This document shows, one piece after another, positions 18,908-31,318 of a stretch of DNA of 64,000 nt. Each line of letters begins with the position of its first letter. Within the stretch, counting starts at the first letter, position 1. The stretch is from Stereum hirsutum FP-91666 SS1 (lineage: Eukaryota > Basidiomycota > Agaricomycetes > Russulales > Stereaceae), in the NCBI RefSeq assembly GCF_000264905.1, contig NW_006763143.1:1-64000 (forward strand), given 5' to 3'. A model generated the notes under the pieces. That model was not told the DNA's origin and did not search any database. It worked only from the letters and a program-made list of their open reading frames with translations. Made by a program: the position numbers and the translations under genes.

Positions 18908-20332
18908 CTAGATACGGCAACCGGTCCAACCCAGCTCATCACCATCGGCGGTCCAGTCTATCTCTTCGTCCGCCGGTGTAGCCGCGCCTGCGTCTGCGAC
19001 TGTATCCACCCACGACGAAATACTGCCGGTCATCGTAGGAGAGTGTTGTAGACCGCCGTCTCCCAACACTGCGGATCCTTCGTCCAAAGAGTCTAAATGA
19101 TGGCTGTGCTTGGAGTCCGAGCCGGGATCAGTGTCGGTACTTGTGTCCGTGTCATCGCCCACGTGGGAGGAGGCTACCAGATGGTTGATTTGAAGGTGAA
19201 GCGTAGGACCAGTGCCAGGAGTCGGGGAGAATGTGGAGGAGTTGTTCAAAGGGGAGAAGGAGCTAGGTGTAGATGAATGGTCGATCGTGATACTGTGATT
19301 AGGAATAATAGGAGGGAAGGTAGGCTCCGTTGTTGAAGACATATCAAAATGCCATAGCGGTACTATAGCAGGGCGGCGAGGGTCTGCATCGCTTGGTGTC
19401 CATTGCCATAGATCTGTCAGGTATATCGCCAGGTCCATGGCATCACCGGTCTTTCTCGTGCGTGGATAAAGGTTTGTTAGGCGGGAGAGACTTGCGTATA
19501 CAACATTTGGGATTCCAGCGAGGAGGAAGAGGACAGGGAACGCGCCATTGCTTATGATGGTGACGCCATCGTTGTCCAGGCGAGGGACGTATTCCTTGGC
19601 TGAATCCGACCAATGAACGTCGAAAGGATTCACAGCCTGTTTAGGCGGACAGCTGAGTAGCCTGAAGAGTTGACGGTAAGGGAGTCAACTCACCCGAAAC
19701 ACGCGATGATTTGGGCGACCGATGTCGAGGCCGTCGCTTGCGATTCTACACTTTCGATAAGCAATCCATTCCTCCTCAGCATAGATCCATTCATGAAGGA
19801 CGTCTAGAGTCGGGAAGAACGTCCAGTGACGATTATCGAATTGTTCGTGGAGAGATTTGTCAACTATCCGCGCCGCGCCCACCAGGTCAGCCAAGGTTAG
19901 CGATGGTAGTACAGCGAGGCTCAAACTAGTACTGACGGGGAACGATGTTCTCATACGAAGTTATCGTCATGTCGGGACGACACAGTTTCAGGGTTAGCAA
20001 CCTCTTCAACTGCATATGAACAGACAACATTAATACAAATAGATAAAAATAGTTGAGCAAGAAGCCAACAGACGGTAAGTATCATTTCAAAATGCAAGAC
20101 TAACCTGTGAGCCTCTTGCTGCGTGGGCATGAGGTATAATATGTGCCCACTCTACACTTCCTCGCTCGCCGTCTATTTCTCTCGTGAGGATGCATCTCTT
20201 GCCATCATGGTGGCGCCCCAGCTTAACCTCATCGTTGCGGGCGATATAACGGCTGTCGGTACTCGCTACTGATGAGTTGGAGGTAACCGTTGACGATGCG
20301 CTGGAGGTCAATCGCCTCCGGTGGTGAGCCAT
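18908..20332 (-). CDS. HNH-nuclease-domain protein
   Basis: Four-exon model: 20332..20105, 20009..19937, 19863..19694, 19636..18908, 399 residues. After a Ser/Thr-rich start comes 'KRCILT' (Cys47), then 'VEWAHIIPHA' (His64, Pro67), 'SYENIVPL' (Asn97) and 'LHEQFD' (His106). This order matches the fungal HNH_2-type nuclease fold, in which His, Asn and His line the metal site. The second exon was chosen because its acceptor both keeps frame and restores the N and second H motifs. Residues of about 115-230 are a conserved-looking fungal extension. The last 130 residues are low-complexity, rich in Ser, Thr and Asp, ending 'DELGWTGCRI'. Such genes are widespread in basidiomycetes and their substrates are unknown. 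It diverges from the DSK2 gene by 227 bp. Confidence 0.75.
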
Positions 20333-20559
20333 TGGAAAGGGGAATACTTAGCGGTACAGACAAGAGAAGGGGAAAATTGTGGCGCCGGCTGTTCAGGAGC
20401 CGTTGTGTCTTGTTTGGATATGACGCGCGTACGCTTCAATTATGTAATCTTGGCAACGCGCTTCATATCTCTTGCTTTCTCTCTTCGTCCCTCTGCCGGC
20501 ACAAGCATACTCGATACCTTACCCTTACTGTTACTGGGAGTCAAATAAGTCTCATAGAA
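20333..20559. promoter_or_regulatory. Short shared promoter region between HNH gene and DSK2 gene
   Basis: The two start codons face away from each other across only 227 bp, so both promoters must lie in or overlap this interval. A pyrimidine-rich tract at 20455-20500 precedes the DSK2 start. No clear TATA box is visible. Confidence 0.6.
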
Positions 20560-22538
20560 ATGTCGGAAGCAACACCTACAGAATCACAGTCGGAGATTCA
20601 GATCAACGTCAAAGGTCAGCTCGGTCCTCCATCTCTACCTCCCAGCTCGCTCGTGATATCATACCTGGTCGACTCTGTCCAGTGAGAGTGAGACCTGTGT
20701 ACTGACCAAGTTGCGTTGTATTGGTCGTGTACCAGGTCCGAGCGAGCTGAAGCTGCAGATATCCATCACCAGGGACAAGACGGTGCGGGAGCTGAAGCAG
20801 GCGATCGCCGATAAGTCGGACGTAGAGGCGGATAGGCAGAGGTTGATCTACTCTGGTCTGTCTCGCTGCTCTGCTTACTCTTGGTCCAATGCTTATGAGC
20901 GGAATGTGGCCAATATGGTAAAATAGGACGAGTGCTGAAGGTACGCGCGTTCGTGCTATCGTCCCCATTATTTGTTGCCACACATTTTCTGACCGTTTGA
21001 TCGACCCGTCACCTCATCGTCGTTCCTTCCGCCATATCCATCTCACGTCACATCTACCTCTGCTTCCTCTCCTCTCCTCCACTCGCCCTTCACACACACA
21101 AACAGGACGACGATGCTCTCTCAATTTACAAAATACAATCTTCCCACACCATTCACATGGTCAAAGGCGCCGCGCGATCCGCCAATCCATCATCCTCCAC
21201 TTCTTCTACCGCAACACCGCAACAGCTACCTACAATGCAGGCCGGCCAGAACGTTCACGACCCGTTGACGCAACTCAATAGTCATTTGGGGTATGGGGCT
21301 ATGGCGGGGCTGAACCCGTTTGCGGATATGGGCGTGAACCCCAATGACCCAAATATGGTGCGTTTTTGTCTCGTTATTCTTGGATTTTTCCTCCATCGTC
21401 CGTACTCGAAATCGTGTAGCTACACTCGGTTTCGTCCTCCTCATTTTCTATCACTTATTTAATGTCCGCATGCTGATCTGACCACAATACTATCATCCGC
21501 TTTGATAGCTTCAAGGGATGATGAACTCTCCGGAATTTCTCCAACAGATGTCCGCCGTCATGTCCAACCCAGCAATCCTGGACCAAATCATCGCCTCGAA
21601 CCCACAACTAGGCGCGATGGGTCCTCAGGCCCGTGAGATGCTCCAGAGCGAGCGGTTCAGGCAGATGATGTACGTCTTTTTCCCTGGCCCATTCCACATC
21701 CCTTTCCGAGATCTATCACATTCGTTCTCGTCTCACTTCTTATCTTTGCGCACTCACTCGCTGTTTAATGACTTTCCTTTCCGAAATCCTGTACACTGTC
21801 CGCAAACGAATACAACGCCACCCATCGCACGCATCCACTCTCTTTCGATTTCGGCCGAACTGCCAACAGGTCGAACCCTGAGACCCTTCGCTCTATGCTC
21901 CAAATGTCCACCATGCTCCGCGAAGCAGGTCTCGGCCCAGCTGGAATGGGAGGCATGGGCGGTGGCATGTTCGGTGGCGGCGCAGGCTCGTTCCCCGCCC
22001 CTGGCGATCCCAACGCACCTCCCGCTTCTTCTACCCCCGCGACTGGCACGGCCGGTGCGACACCGACAAGCCCGGGTGGGGCAGGACTGGGTGGGGCAGG
22101 TGGAATGTTCGGCGGTATGGATCCGAATGCGTTGATGTCATTATTGACATTGTCGGGCGGGGCCCCTGGTGTTGCGGGCCCTGGGGCGGGAGGCGCTGGA
22201 GCGGGTTTTAACCCGTTCATGGGGACGGGTGGGGGATGGGGAGCTCCGGGTGGTGGTGCGTTTGGAGGTGCGGGAGGATTTGGGGCAGGAGGAGCGGGGA
22301 GTCCGACGACGCCGAGCGATACGAGGCCGCCGGAGGAGAGGTTTCAGGTTCAGCTGCAGGTGCGTTTGTTACTTTTACTTTCTTTCTCATTGTGTATGTC
22401 TCATGCGAATGCGATCTGGTGTAGCAATTGCAAGATATGGGCTTCTCGAACGCGGCGCAGAACGTAAGGGCGTTGTTGGCGACGGGTGGGAACGTGCATT
22501 CGGCGATCGAGTATATCCTCGGCGGGGGAGGGTTGTAG
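20560..22538 (+). CDS. DSK2: Ubiquilin / DSK2 ubiquitin-receptor protein
   Basis: Seven-exon model: 20560..20614, 20736..20855, 20927..20940, 21106..21357, 21509..21669, 21870..22359, 22425..22538, 401 residues. All junctions are GT..AG and in frame. An N-terminal ubiquitin-like domain (about residues 12-85) reads 'LKLQISITRDKTVRELKQAI ... RLIYSGRVLKDDDALSIYKI'. STI1-type Met/Asn/Pro repeats follow (about 147-220), then a long Gly/Ala/Met-rich region. A C-terminal UBA domain has 'LQDMGFSNAAQNVRALLATG'. Ubiquilins shuttle ubiquitinated clients to the proteasome: the UBL binds the proteasome and the UBA binds ubiquitin. The length is close to yeast Dsk2. The third exon is only 14 nt. Confidence 0.95.
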
Positions 22539-23271
22539 GTCTGCGAGTCTTCGTGTCCACGTCTTGACGTGCGTGGAGGGGGGTCGTACGATCACAGGAG
22601 CGTGTTTGGAGTGGAGATGGGGTCCTCTTACTAGAGCCTATTCGGACGAGTCAGCTCCGAGAAGAAGTCCAGAAAGCAATGTACTCGAGATAACGAGGAG
22701 AGGACATTTGAGCGGGTGATACTGAATGTACAAAGATTCGAGAAGACGAGACATTATGTGTGTGGATCACTTTCTGAACGTTCACGGTCTTGCTGTTATG
22801 TACGTATTTTTGTGTTTGTAGGCTACCACTGAAGATGAACCAAGAAGTCGTCGAGCGTGTATTCTGATACGAATGTTTCATCGAGAGCGGTAGACGTATG
22901 CGAACGATGTTAGACAAGGTCACATAGCGAGTGAGTTACTTTTTGCTATGTAATTCTTTCTCCCTCTGCGTTTCAAACCTCCAATTGCGCTGGATGTCAT
23001 AATCGTGAGTCGTGATATAGGAAAACACAGATCGCAACGTCCCCATGCAACCTGTCCATCCACTCTGTAACACAAAATCCAACCATACCATGAGCCATTC
23101 GTGTAAGTAAATCCACTCGTCATGAAAGCTTCGTAACGGTCATTTATTTAACGGTCCTATCCTGGAACCGAGTCAGAGGAAGTAGGCGAACAGAGCCTCA
23201 GCCGGCCACATCTCGTAGGTATTCGTCAGCAGCGTCCAGTCCAAGAACGTACACATCATATCCTCCGCTGA
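22539..23271. other. Intergenic between converging genes
   Basis: About 730 bp between the 3' ends of DSK2 and the PX-GH18 gene. No gene was recognised. It should hold both polyadenylation regions. Confidence 0.6.
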
Positions 23272-26200
23272 TTATGACTTCCCAAGGCTCGATCGAATGA
23301 TATTCTGGAGGGTGTATCCATCGTCCTGTTCAACACGCGTATAGCTTGTTAGCACACAGAATGGAACTGAAAAGAGGAAAGCAGCAAGAACGTACCTGAT
23401 CCATCGACCACGTGAAACAGCCTGGAAAATAACAGTGAAGGTTCAATCTTATTGGAAACCGGAGAAATGAGGTCGAGGCCTATACTCACCAGCCATCGAC
23501 TGTGACTTGGCATAGGCGGCTTTATCGCCAAGTGAATACGTATCTATAAACGCAAATACATCCTCAGAATGAACTCCCAAGCATGCAAGACGAGAACGTA
23601 CCATCGTACGTGACCACCGTGCTCTCCGACGTGTCATATAAGAACTATACGTCCGAATGCGCAAATCAGTATTTCGACCACCTGCAATGGGACCAGTCGC
23701 GACTCACCGGCGTATCGCTACAGTCATCCCAGGCTATCGACGTATCTCGTCAGCACACGTTGTAAGACCTCGTCCCGGACCTGAGAGACGAAGAACATAG
23801 GAGAAGCAAACGCACCCATAGTGAACCCGCCACCCTGTCCATACACCCCGTCCGAGCCGAGGACCAGAGCGCCCGAACTGACGATATTGGCGAACGGGAT
23901 CTGCTGTCCGTACCAGCTCGTCAGATCCACATCCTGTGCTTTCACCTTCCCATCCACTCCCTTCGCCCCGGTCGACCCATTGACGCCACTAGTTGGATGG
24001 CTCGGCCTCGCATTCCTCCCTCTCGGCGCCACCTTCGCATCCCCATTCCCTTGAGCAGCAGAAGAGGACGAAGGAGGCAACAAGGACCCGGTCAGACCTG
24101 TCTTCGTGCTGTCGCTCACGTATCCGTATAAAGGTAGCCCAAGGAGAAGTTTGGACGCGGGCATGCCAGCAGAGGTCCATTGGGAGAACGCAGCTTCGGC
24201 GGAGTAATTCGGGAGGGAGGATGTTCCGCATAGGTCGCCTGTGAGCGTGAACAGGGTAAATTGGAGCGTATCAGCTCAGTTGAAAGAGTAAGGAGATGAA
24301 GATTGAAAGGAAGGCGCACCGAGGGGCGCGTTTGGGCCTGGTGTGCTCGACGATTGGAAGATGTCGTAGTTCCTGTAGATACCGCACCAAGTTTAATTAG
24401 TACCTAGCGCTTCCATCACACACAAACAAATCGTCCAAGAAGTGTAGATTTGACGGTAGGGATTGTTTCGAAAGGGTTGACATAGCCATGGGTAGAGATG
24501 CGAAGAGACGTACATTATGTTCACATAAGTCATCTGCGCCGCGTAACTCGAGACGTCCGTCAACGGGTTTCCGTCCGAGCCCAACCAAGGCAGATCCGTC
24601 ACTGCTGCTGAAATGATCGCCGAAGAACCTATCCATGTCGTTTTTCGTCAGTCCAAAAGGGCGCGAGTCAAAGAGATGACGGTAAAGGTGCGGGATGGGT
24701 ACGAGGAGGGAAAATATCGGTGTAATACGTGGAAAGCATAAAGTGGATGTAAAGAGCAACGTAGGTGCACGCACCGAGTTTGGAACGAAGAGAAGTGAAG
24801 AAGGAAAGAAGGTTGGCGGAGTCGGACGACGAGAAGGGGTTGCCTGCGCCGGTTGAGTTGGGGTATTCCTAGTAGATTCGCGGGGAAAATCAGTCGGGCT
24901 GTCCAGGTTTCATTCTCTGCGGCGGAGAGGTATTACCCAGTCGATGTCGATGCCTAAAAGTCAGATAGATAGATGCGTCATCAGTTCTCTGAAGGCGTAA
25001 GGGGAAAATACGCGGTAGGTTATGTATGTGGCATGGGTGAAGTCATATGGCAAAAAGATGGAGAGGTGCATGTCATGGGAGTAGTATAAAAGGGTACGAT
25101 GAGATTAAATGGAGATGTATAGGCATATAAGTACCGGAAAGCCCATAAGTGCTCACAGCGCTCGACAGCGCATTGATGAACGTCGTACGGTTCGCGGAGG
25201 ATGACATCGCCTGGCTGTATGCACAACGCACACGCATATATCGTGGGCCACGGTGAGGTTGTGAATGCCAATAATGAAAAAGGAACGCTCTCGGCAACGA
25301 ACCTGAACCAATACGACCCACTCCACCCTAAACACAAACAAATCATCAGCCGACTTCTCCAATACGCACAAACACAATCAGGAAACCGTAGTGCAAGACG
25401 TACCTCCGACCGAAAGAACGATCTTCGTCCCAGCCCCACTGCTATTCGCAGAGCTCACGAGCCGTTGAAGGAGAGCCTGAGAACCGGAGTCCCAGGTAAG
25501 GGTCGAAGACGAGTTGGGCGTGGCAAAGGCTGTTATGAAGTAATGCAGTTGAGACGATAAGTCTATGCTCGAGAGATGTAAAACAAGAGGTGAAGCAGCG
25601 CACCATATAAGAGGATATCGAACTTCGAATAGTCAATATTCTCTGGGGCGATCGTATCTTCGGCCCAATCTAACAAAAGCACAGAGCATCAGTGTGATCT
25701 TTTACAGGCTTTGGAGCATGGATTAAGTAACTTACCAGGATAATAAGAGGCGGCGATGAACGTTGCCTCCGTCTTCGCTTCTCCCTCTCCGGTCTTAGCC
25801 GCACCATTCGCATCTACCTTCAACAACTCTGCCTTCAACTCCAGTGCCTTCCTCCTCGTCATCGTACTTGGCAACGCATCCTCCAAATCGAACCTCTCGT
25901 CTTGGCTTTCCCCCTCTATGCCCTGACCGTCACCAACAGCGAGGAACTTTCGAAGGGAAGACGAATCCCGGTATTCGGGGGAGGAGACGAGGTAAGAGAG
26001 ATATGACGAGAGACCAGCTTTCCGTTCTGCGATGAGGGAGTCATCGACCCAAGCGGAGGGAATGAAGGTCGTGGTGAGGATCCGCTTTGGAGGGAGCGAG
26101 ATCGGTGGTTGGGTGGCGAAGGAGGAGTGTAAGGCCAGAAACTAGTTGTATGAAAGAGTCAAACCAGTCAGTTCGTCACGTGTCGTTTCATTTCGATGAT

Positions 26201-26408
26201 GCAGGATTTTATTGGGATGTGGAGAGGGGGTCGACGGTGGTGAAGGACAGGAGGGAGATATGAGGAATGGAAAACGTACATCAGAATAGCGCTTCTGCAC
26301 CACCCTTAGTTCGGTACCGTCTCCTTCGACTTCCACCGAATAAAGCACATGCGGCCTCGGCGACGACGCAGTCGTATGACTCTTGATGGATACGGTGGAC
26401 AGAGACAT
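23272..26408 (-). CDS. PX domain fused to a GH18 chitinase-like catalytic domain
   Basis: Sixteen-exon model from ATG 26408 to stop 23272, 578 residues. Exons: 26408..26280, 26141..25736, 25669..25604, 25529..25404, 25327..25303, 25214..25135, 24953..24937, 24868..24775, 24628..24514, 24372..24320, 24238..23816, 23733..23708, 23644..23602, 23543..23490, 23421..23396, 23325..23272; all phases agree. Residues 1-115 look like a PX domain, with 'KRYSDFLALH', 'LPPK' and 'ERKAGLSSYLSYL ... LRKFL'. After a charged linker, the GH18 barrel runs from 'FIAASYYPDW' through 'KIVLSVGGWSGSYWF', 'GIDIDWEYPN' (catalytic Glu284), 'YVNIMNYD', 'KLLLGLPLYGY', 'AWDDCSDTP' to 'GCFTWSMDQDD'. No signal peptide is present, so the product should be cytosolic or on the cytosolic face of a phosphoinositide membrane. 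The substrate is inferred, not shown. Confidence 0.9.
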
Positions 26409-28565
26409 CGTCGGTGGACTGTGAGGTTAACGTCTATCACTGGGATGCGCGGTGGAGCCTAAGGACGAGAATGGGTGTCGAAAGGCCAAGTACAGAGGAT
26501 AGAAGCCAGTAGACAGCCTTTTATACGCATCAGTCGCATCTCAGGGAGAAGGGTCAGGAACTCGTACGAAGATATGTATGTCGCGTGGTGGGCGTTGTAC
26601 TTATTCGAACCTAGCGATGCAGAAGACGAGGCGTAACCACCTGCTTGCAGCCTCGTACGACCTCGTACGACGCGTCATGGCTATACCATGAAAATGGAAC
26701 TCAACTACCTCCCCTAAGAACGACGAATCCGTTCTTCTGCGGTATACGGTTCGTCATGAGAGTTTTGGACCTGGGAAACGAGGCGGAAGGGACGAGAAGC
26801 ATGGGCGGATACACGTGAATGTATCTGGCGATAACGACAACTGTTTTCTGGTCAAGTAGAGAAACGGGAGGTCGGAACGAATGCAGACAGGTATAGCGAG
26901 TGCTAAGTGCACCGATGAGGACCGTCGAGTTGGAAAGTCGCAGTGAGATGAGACGAGTTCGTCCACATCACAGTCGAAGAGAAGTGGCGAGAACGCCGAG
27001 GTGTGGCGTTGCGCACCCTAACCTTGCATTATGGTTTGGGTCCGCCCTCTGCAACGTTGTCTCCATGTCTTGACTCGTTCTTTGCAGTACCTATGACCTT
27101 CAACACCCCCGTCGCAATACCGAAGCTCACACCTCATCTGGGGCTTCGTAGATATAGCCCGCCCCTAGAATTCTCAAGGACTTGGGTACTACGAAACTGT
27201 ATAGGCGATGTTGGGTAGGCCAGCTTCCGGTGCGCTGTGATCCCCATCTTCGAGTGTATTCCAACTGCTCACAGATGTATAAATGTATCTTTGTTGTCCC
27301 TGTGTCAAATCTATGAAGGGTTACTCATGATCAACCCGGCGTAAAGTGATGGGTCTAGTGGTAGGTACAATGTAAACGACTCTCCGAACATCCTTCATTG
27401 CGGATCTCGGGCTAACACGATGCGATGGCAGTCACCCATGAGTTTTCTTAACGAGCGTCGTTGAAAGTCCCACCTTATTTGGGTTATTCATGGACAGTGT
27501 TGGTGATGTATTTCACCTTTCGTCATGACTCTATTCACATCGTCATGCGAGCAGAACAGATTGGGCTCTGTCTTCACTAGCCTGTGACCCACGTCTCGAC
27601 GCTTTCACTAAAAGCTGTACGCCAAGCTAATCACCATGTGGAGGAGTGGCTGCTGTTTCCCCCACAGACGGCAAAGCTCCGGCGACGAATGTTGACGCTG
27701 TTATTCGTCCTCTGAAAGTGTGCTTACAACTAGGATGAAACTGTACGTTCTCTTCTGTTACCTTCGGCTTCGGTTACTTTCACGAGCGGGATATTATGTT
27801 CACAGCCAGGGGTCTTACGATTTGTAAGTCATTTTGTGCTGTTTCGCCGGGCCTAGCAGTGCAAGGCTATTCTTCTATGAGCGACTGTGGCCCTAGCGCC
27901 CAGGACAGACGCTCTTTGTTCTATTTGAAGCATACTGCCCACACGTCTTCCCGTCCCGCCCCCGGGGTCTCGAGCACACACACACACACAGTCTTACGAT
28001 CTGCATTTGTCGTACGTGTCTGTTGCATAAACCGAGTGAACTACAACTTCTGATGCAAACAGTGCGCTAACGTTGTGAGAGACTGAAGAACTCGTCATTT
28101 TTGACTAGTAAAGGCGTCGCAACTCCCCGTCTTACTATTCTTCCCATGAACGGAACAAACTGGCATAGTCATCGTATCACTTATATAGGGCTACACGTCA
28201 CTACTGTTCTGGACATCCGTGTCCTGTGTCAGTGGCAACTCGGGTTCAGGCCGGCAATCATCGGTTTTGTTTTTCGGAAGGCAGTTTACTGGAAGCATGC
28301 TGTGTCTCGTGGCGTGAGTGTTTTCCGTTCTAGATCCCACTCATGGCGGGTCCGCAGTAAGCGACAGGACCCGCTGTGGCATCCGATTGAGCAAAGATAT
28401 CCTTCAGTCGACTTCGGCCACATCATGTACCCGGTACCCCATCTAAAATTTTAAGATACGCCGTCACCGCACTTGGTATTGGGTGTATAAGATACATGGA
28501 CTTTGTTTGAATGAACTGGACGCCGGAAGTTCTCCTTCAGATCAACATAGGCGCACCATAGAGCT
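26409..28565. other. 2.2 kb with no gene recognised
   Basis: The region upstream of the PX-GH18 gene should contain its promoter. A (CA)n tract of about 14 bp lies near 27976. A small hairpin (GGCGGGTCC ... GGACCCGC) is at about 28343-28372. No coding frame with family features was seen. Confidence 0.5.
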
Positions 28566-30325
28566 ATGGTAACATCACTATCGGACCAAGTCTTCATTGC
28601 AGACACAATTCGGTTCGTCTCTCACACAGTTCGCATGTATTGCTAAACTAATCAGCGAAACGTCCCAGTCTTATCAATAATTACGGCGTTGTCTCCTCTA
28701 CTGGTCTGTATCTTTACCTACCCCGTGTTGACCTCTTTCGTTCCTAACCTCCCTGATCATCATAGTGCTTTGGTTGGCGGACTTCCTCGCTACATTCCCG
28801 ATCGAAGTTGCCACTATATGGTCACGCAAGCCAACTTTCCACACCATCGTCTTTCTTGTGAATCGGTATATGCTTCTATTGTACCTGATAACCAACGGTA
28901 TGTTCTATTTTCTGAAAGACGTAGAGGACAATGCGTAAGTACTGGCAATTATCTTCTTCAAAGTTTGCCTTTCTAATTTTAATTCGACAGGTGCAGCACT
29001 CTCGGATATCTAGCACAGGCATATCTCATGGTCTGCACTATAGCATCCGGAAGTAAGTTAATATTAGTCGCAGAAAAGCGTGGATCGCTCATGATTCTGC
29101 GCCAGTCCTATTGACGCACCGAGTATCCGCACTTGGGACACGGAAGAAGGCCGTCATATCATTATCGGGAACCCTCCTTTCAGTCCGACTAGGATTGTTG
29201 ATATATGTTCGTGATATTGCTTTTCTAAATAGTCGCACTCTGATTCTTCGATTGTAGACTGGATTCATCCTGCGAATCCCTTCGCCAATAGCAGAATATC
29301 GCCATCCGAGCTATCTCAGGTGTAGATTTCGCGCACATAATCCGACACTACTTGCATTGTGAGTCTCTACAGCGTCATCCTTGTGTACCCCACTTATATA
29401 TCCATCACGGTCAGCTGTACGTATGATGAATCTCTTGAGAGCCAATAACAGTCCTCAAGTTCAAATTATATAGGCACGCAGATACTAACACCAGCAGTGG
29501 ACTCCGTATTCGATGTCTTTACCATCGTTCTCACTCTCCGAAGATGCTATCACCATGCAGTAGAAATGCGTCGGCTGCGTAAAATTAGCGTGGCACAGAT
29601 ACTTCTTTGTGACGGTGAGCACAAGCGCTTTGTATACTGTACACGTACGTCTAACTGATTCTTGGTTGTTAGGGATAAGATACTTCGTGTGAGCAAAACG
29701 TTGCTGTGGAACACAGAGTTGCTACTGATTCTTCTGTATCTATCCCGGATCCAGCATTAGTTTTCTCCTTGAGGCTGCCTCTCTGTCAATTGGGATAGTG
29801 CGTTAATTGTTTGTGTCACATCTCTCGTGTCTTACACTTTTTCTTTCTCATCGTCAGATATCCCCATTATCCAGAGGTGATGTACGTTTCCGGTCTGTCA
29901 AGTGGTATGCTCTCAATTTCTGATCTGAATACCACCATCAGTTGTCTCCGCAACGCTCCGCCCTTTTCGAAATAGCATCTCCTTTTTCGGTTGTGTGCGT
30001 AATTTTTGCCTCTCATGCGCGCATCTTCCACTGTACTGGACATGGATGCCGAATTGAATGATTTATCCTTCCCTTAATCTGTACTGATCCGTCTTGACCA
30101 CAAAGGATACCGAACCTTCTCGTCAATCGCCTAGTGCTAAACCTTCGAACATGCACATCAACCCAAATCCGTACAAACGCCCTCACCCCTCACCCGACAA
30201 TAAGTTTTACTAGCCGTGAGATCAGATCGACGCCGACCAGAAACGGTACAGATGCTGTTCAGCATTCTAACTCAAGGGAGGGTGGGATGAATGAAGTGAT
30301 CGTTTCGGAGAAGCGTGCGTGCTGA
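28566..30325 (+). CDS. DUF6533-type multi-pass membrane protein, copy 1
   Basis: Split over about ten exons. The first five are firm: 28566..28612, 28669..28703, 28766..28934, 28991..29052, 29106..29206. The start 'MVTSLSDQVF' leads to 'RLINNYGVVSST', then 'VLWLADFLATFPIEVATIWS ... VFLVNRYMLLLYL', the core of the DUF6533 domain. 'ACSTLGYLAQAYLMVCTIAS' and 'ILLTHRVSALGTRKKAV' follow. Later exons give 'TQILTPAVDSVFDVFTIVLT' and 'ISVAQILLCDG', and the last exon has 'IPNLLVNRLVLNLR' with a Thr/Arg-rich tail ending at 30325. This family is abundant in Agaricomycetes, has about seven hydrophobic helices and has no known function. The joins between 29300 and 29480 could not be settled, so a defect there is possible. 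Confidence 0.7.
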
Positions 30326-31318
30326 GATGACCGGTAAGCAAACATGCAACCGTACGAAATTTACGACTGACATTATTCACCTCTTGCTCGGTTTCCTACT
30401 TGGACAGAACACCGTAGTGCGTATCACTGATACCCGGGGTTATCTTCGTGGACTCGGACTTGTTATGGACATCGCGATCGATGTATTATGTACGGACTTT
30501 GTTAAGGACTTTATGCCTTGCCACTCACGACCGCAGTCATGTACGCTCATGAAATCCCGTTATTTATACCTTATGGACCTCCTAACATATGACACACGAC
30601 TACATTGATGTCACGGACAGCTTATCATTATACTTGATGTACAGTTACATGATTCTCAGACCCTTGATCCGGACATTCAACCGTGGATTGTTGTACTTCT
30701 ACTATTCAATATTCAGCTTGTTCTAGTTGCGCAGCACGTCCTTGACGGCCTAGCTATCCGTGAGGCACATCGATATGCTGCCTAATCAACATCGAACCGT
30801 TGTTTCGCAAATGCGATCAATTCTCCGTCCTCGTCCTTTCTTTTTCTGGTTTCGGGCCACCTTCCTACTTGTGTATAGATTCCCACGAGCTAATCGTTCT
30901 TTATCCTGGATGAGTTTATCGATCAATCGCAGCCGCATGCCCCACATGTATTGCTGTGCTCAACGCTTTTCTTCACAACAACGCAGTGTAGGTTCACTGA
31001 TATCCGCGCTATTGCATCGCCTTGACCACATAATTTAGTGCTGAATATCGGATGCGGAGTGTCTATCCGAAGTCCAGCTATCTCCTTGTGGATGAAACTT
31101 CCCGCAAGAGCGCTCTTCCGACTCGTCAAGCGAGAAAAGGAGACATAAATGTGTCATATGTGCGGGTTGATATCTTGAGACATCTTGTCCAAAGTGTTCA
31201 TCCTCGCGTTGTTGGTGGTACCTGGGGCCCCGATACACGAATTCTGTATATATACGTTGTTGGACGTGAGATCCTGTTCCTCGCACGTACGCCATTCCAC
31301 ATAGCGTGAGTATCGAAC
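30326..31318. other. About 1 kb between the two DUF6533 genes, nothing assigned
   Basis: Some hydrophobic open stretches occur (for example 'WIVVLLLFNIQLVLVAQHVL' at about 30690-30750), but stops interrupt them and no DUF6533 core motif was found. It may be ordinary spacer or an eroded third copy. Confidence 0.4.

Noticed and set aside
27340..27420. tRNA gene, because of GGTCTAGTGGTAGG
   Set aside because: The D-arm-like word is not followed by a T-arm GGTTCGAATCC or a closing acceptor stem.
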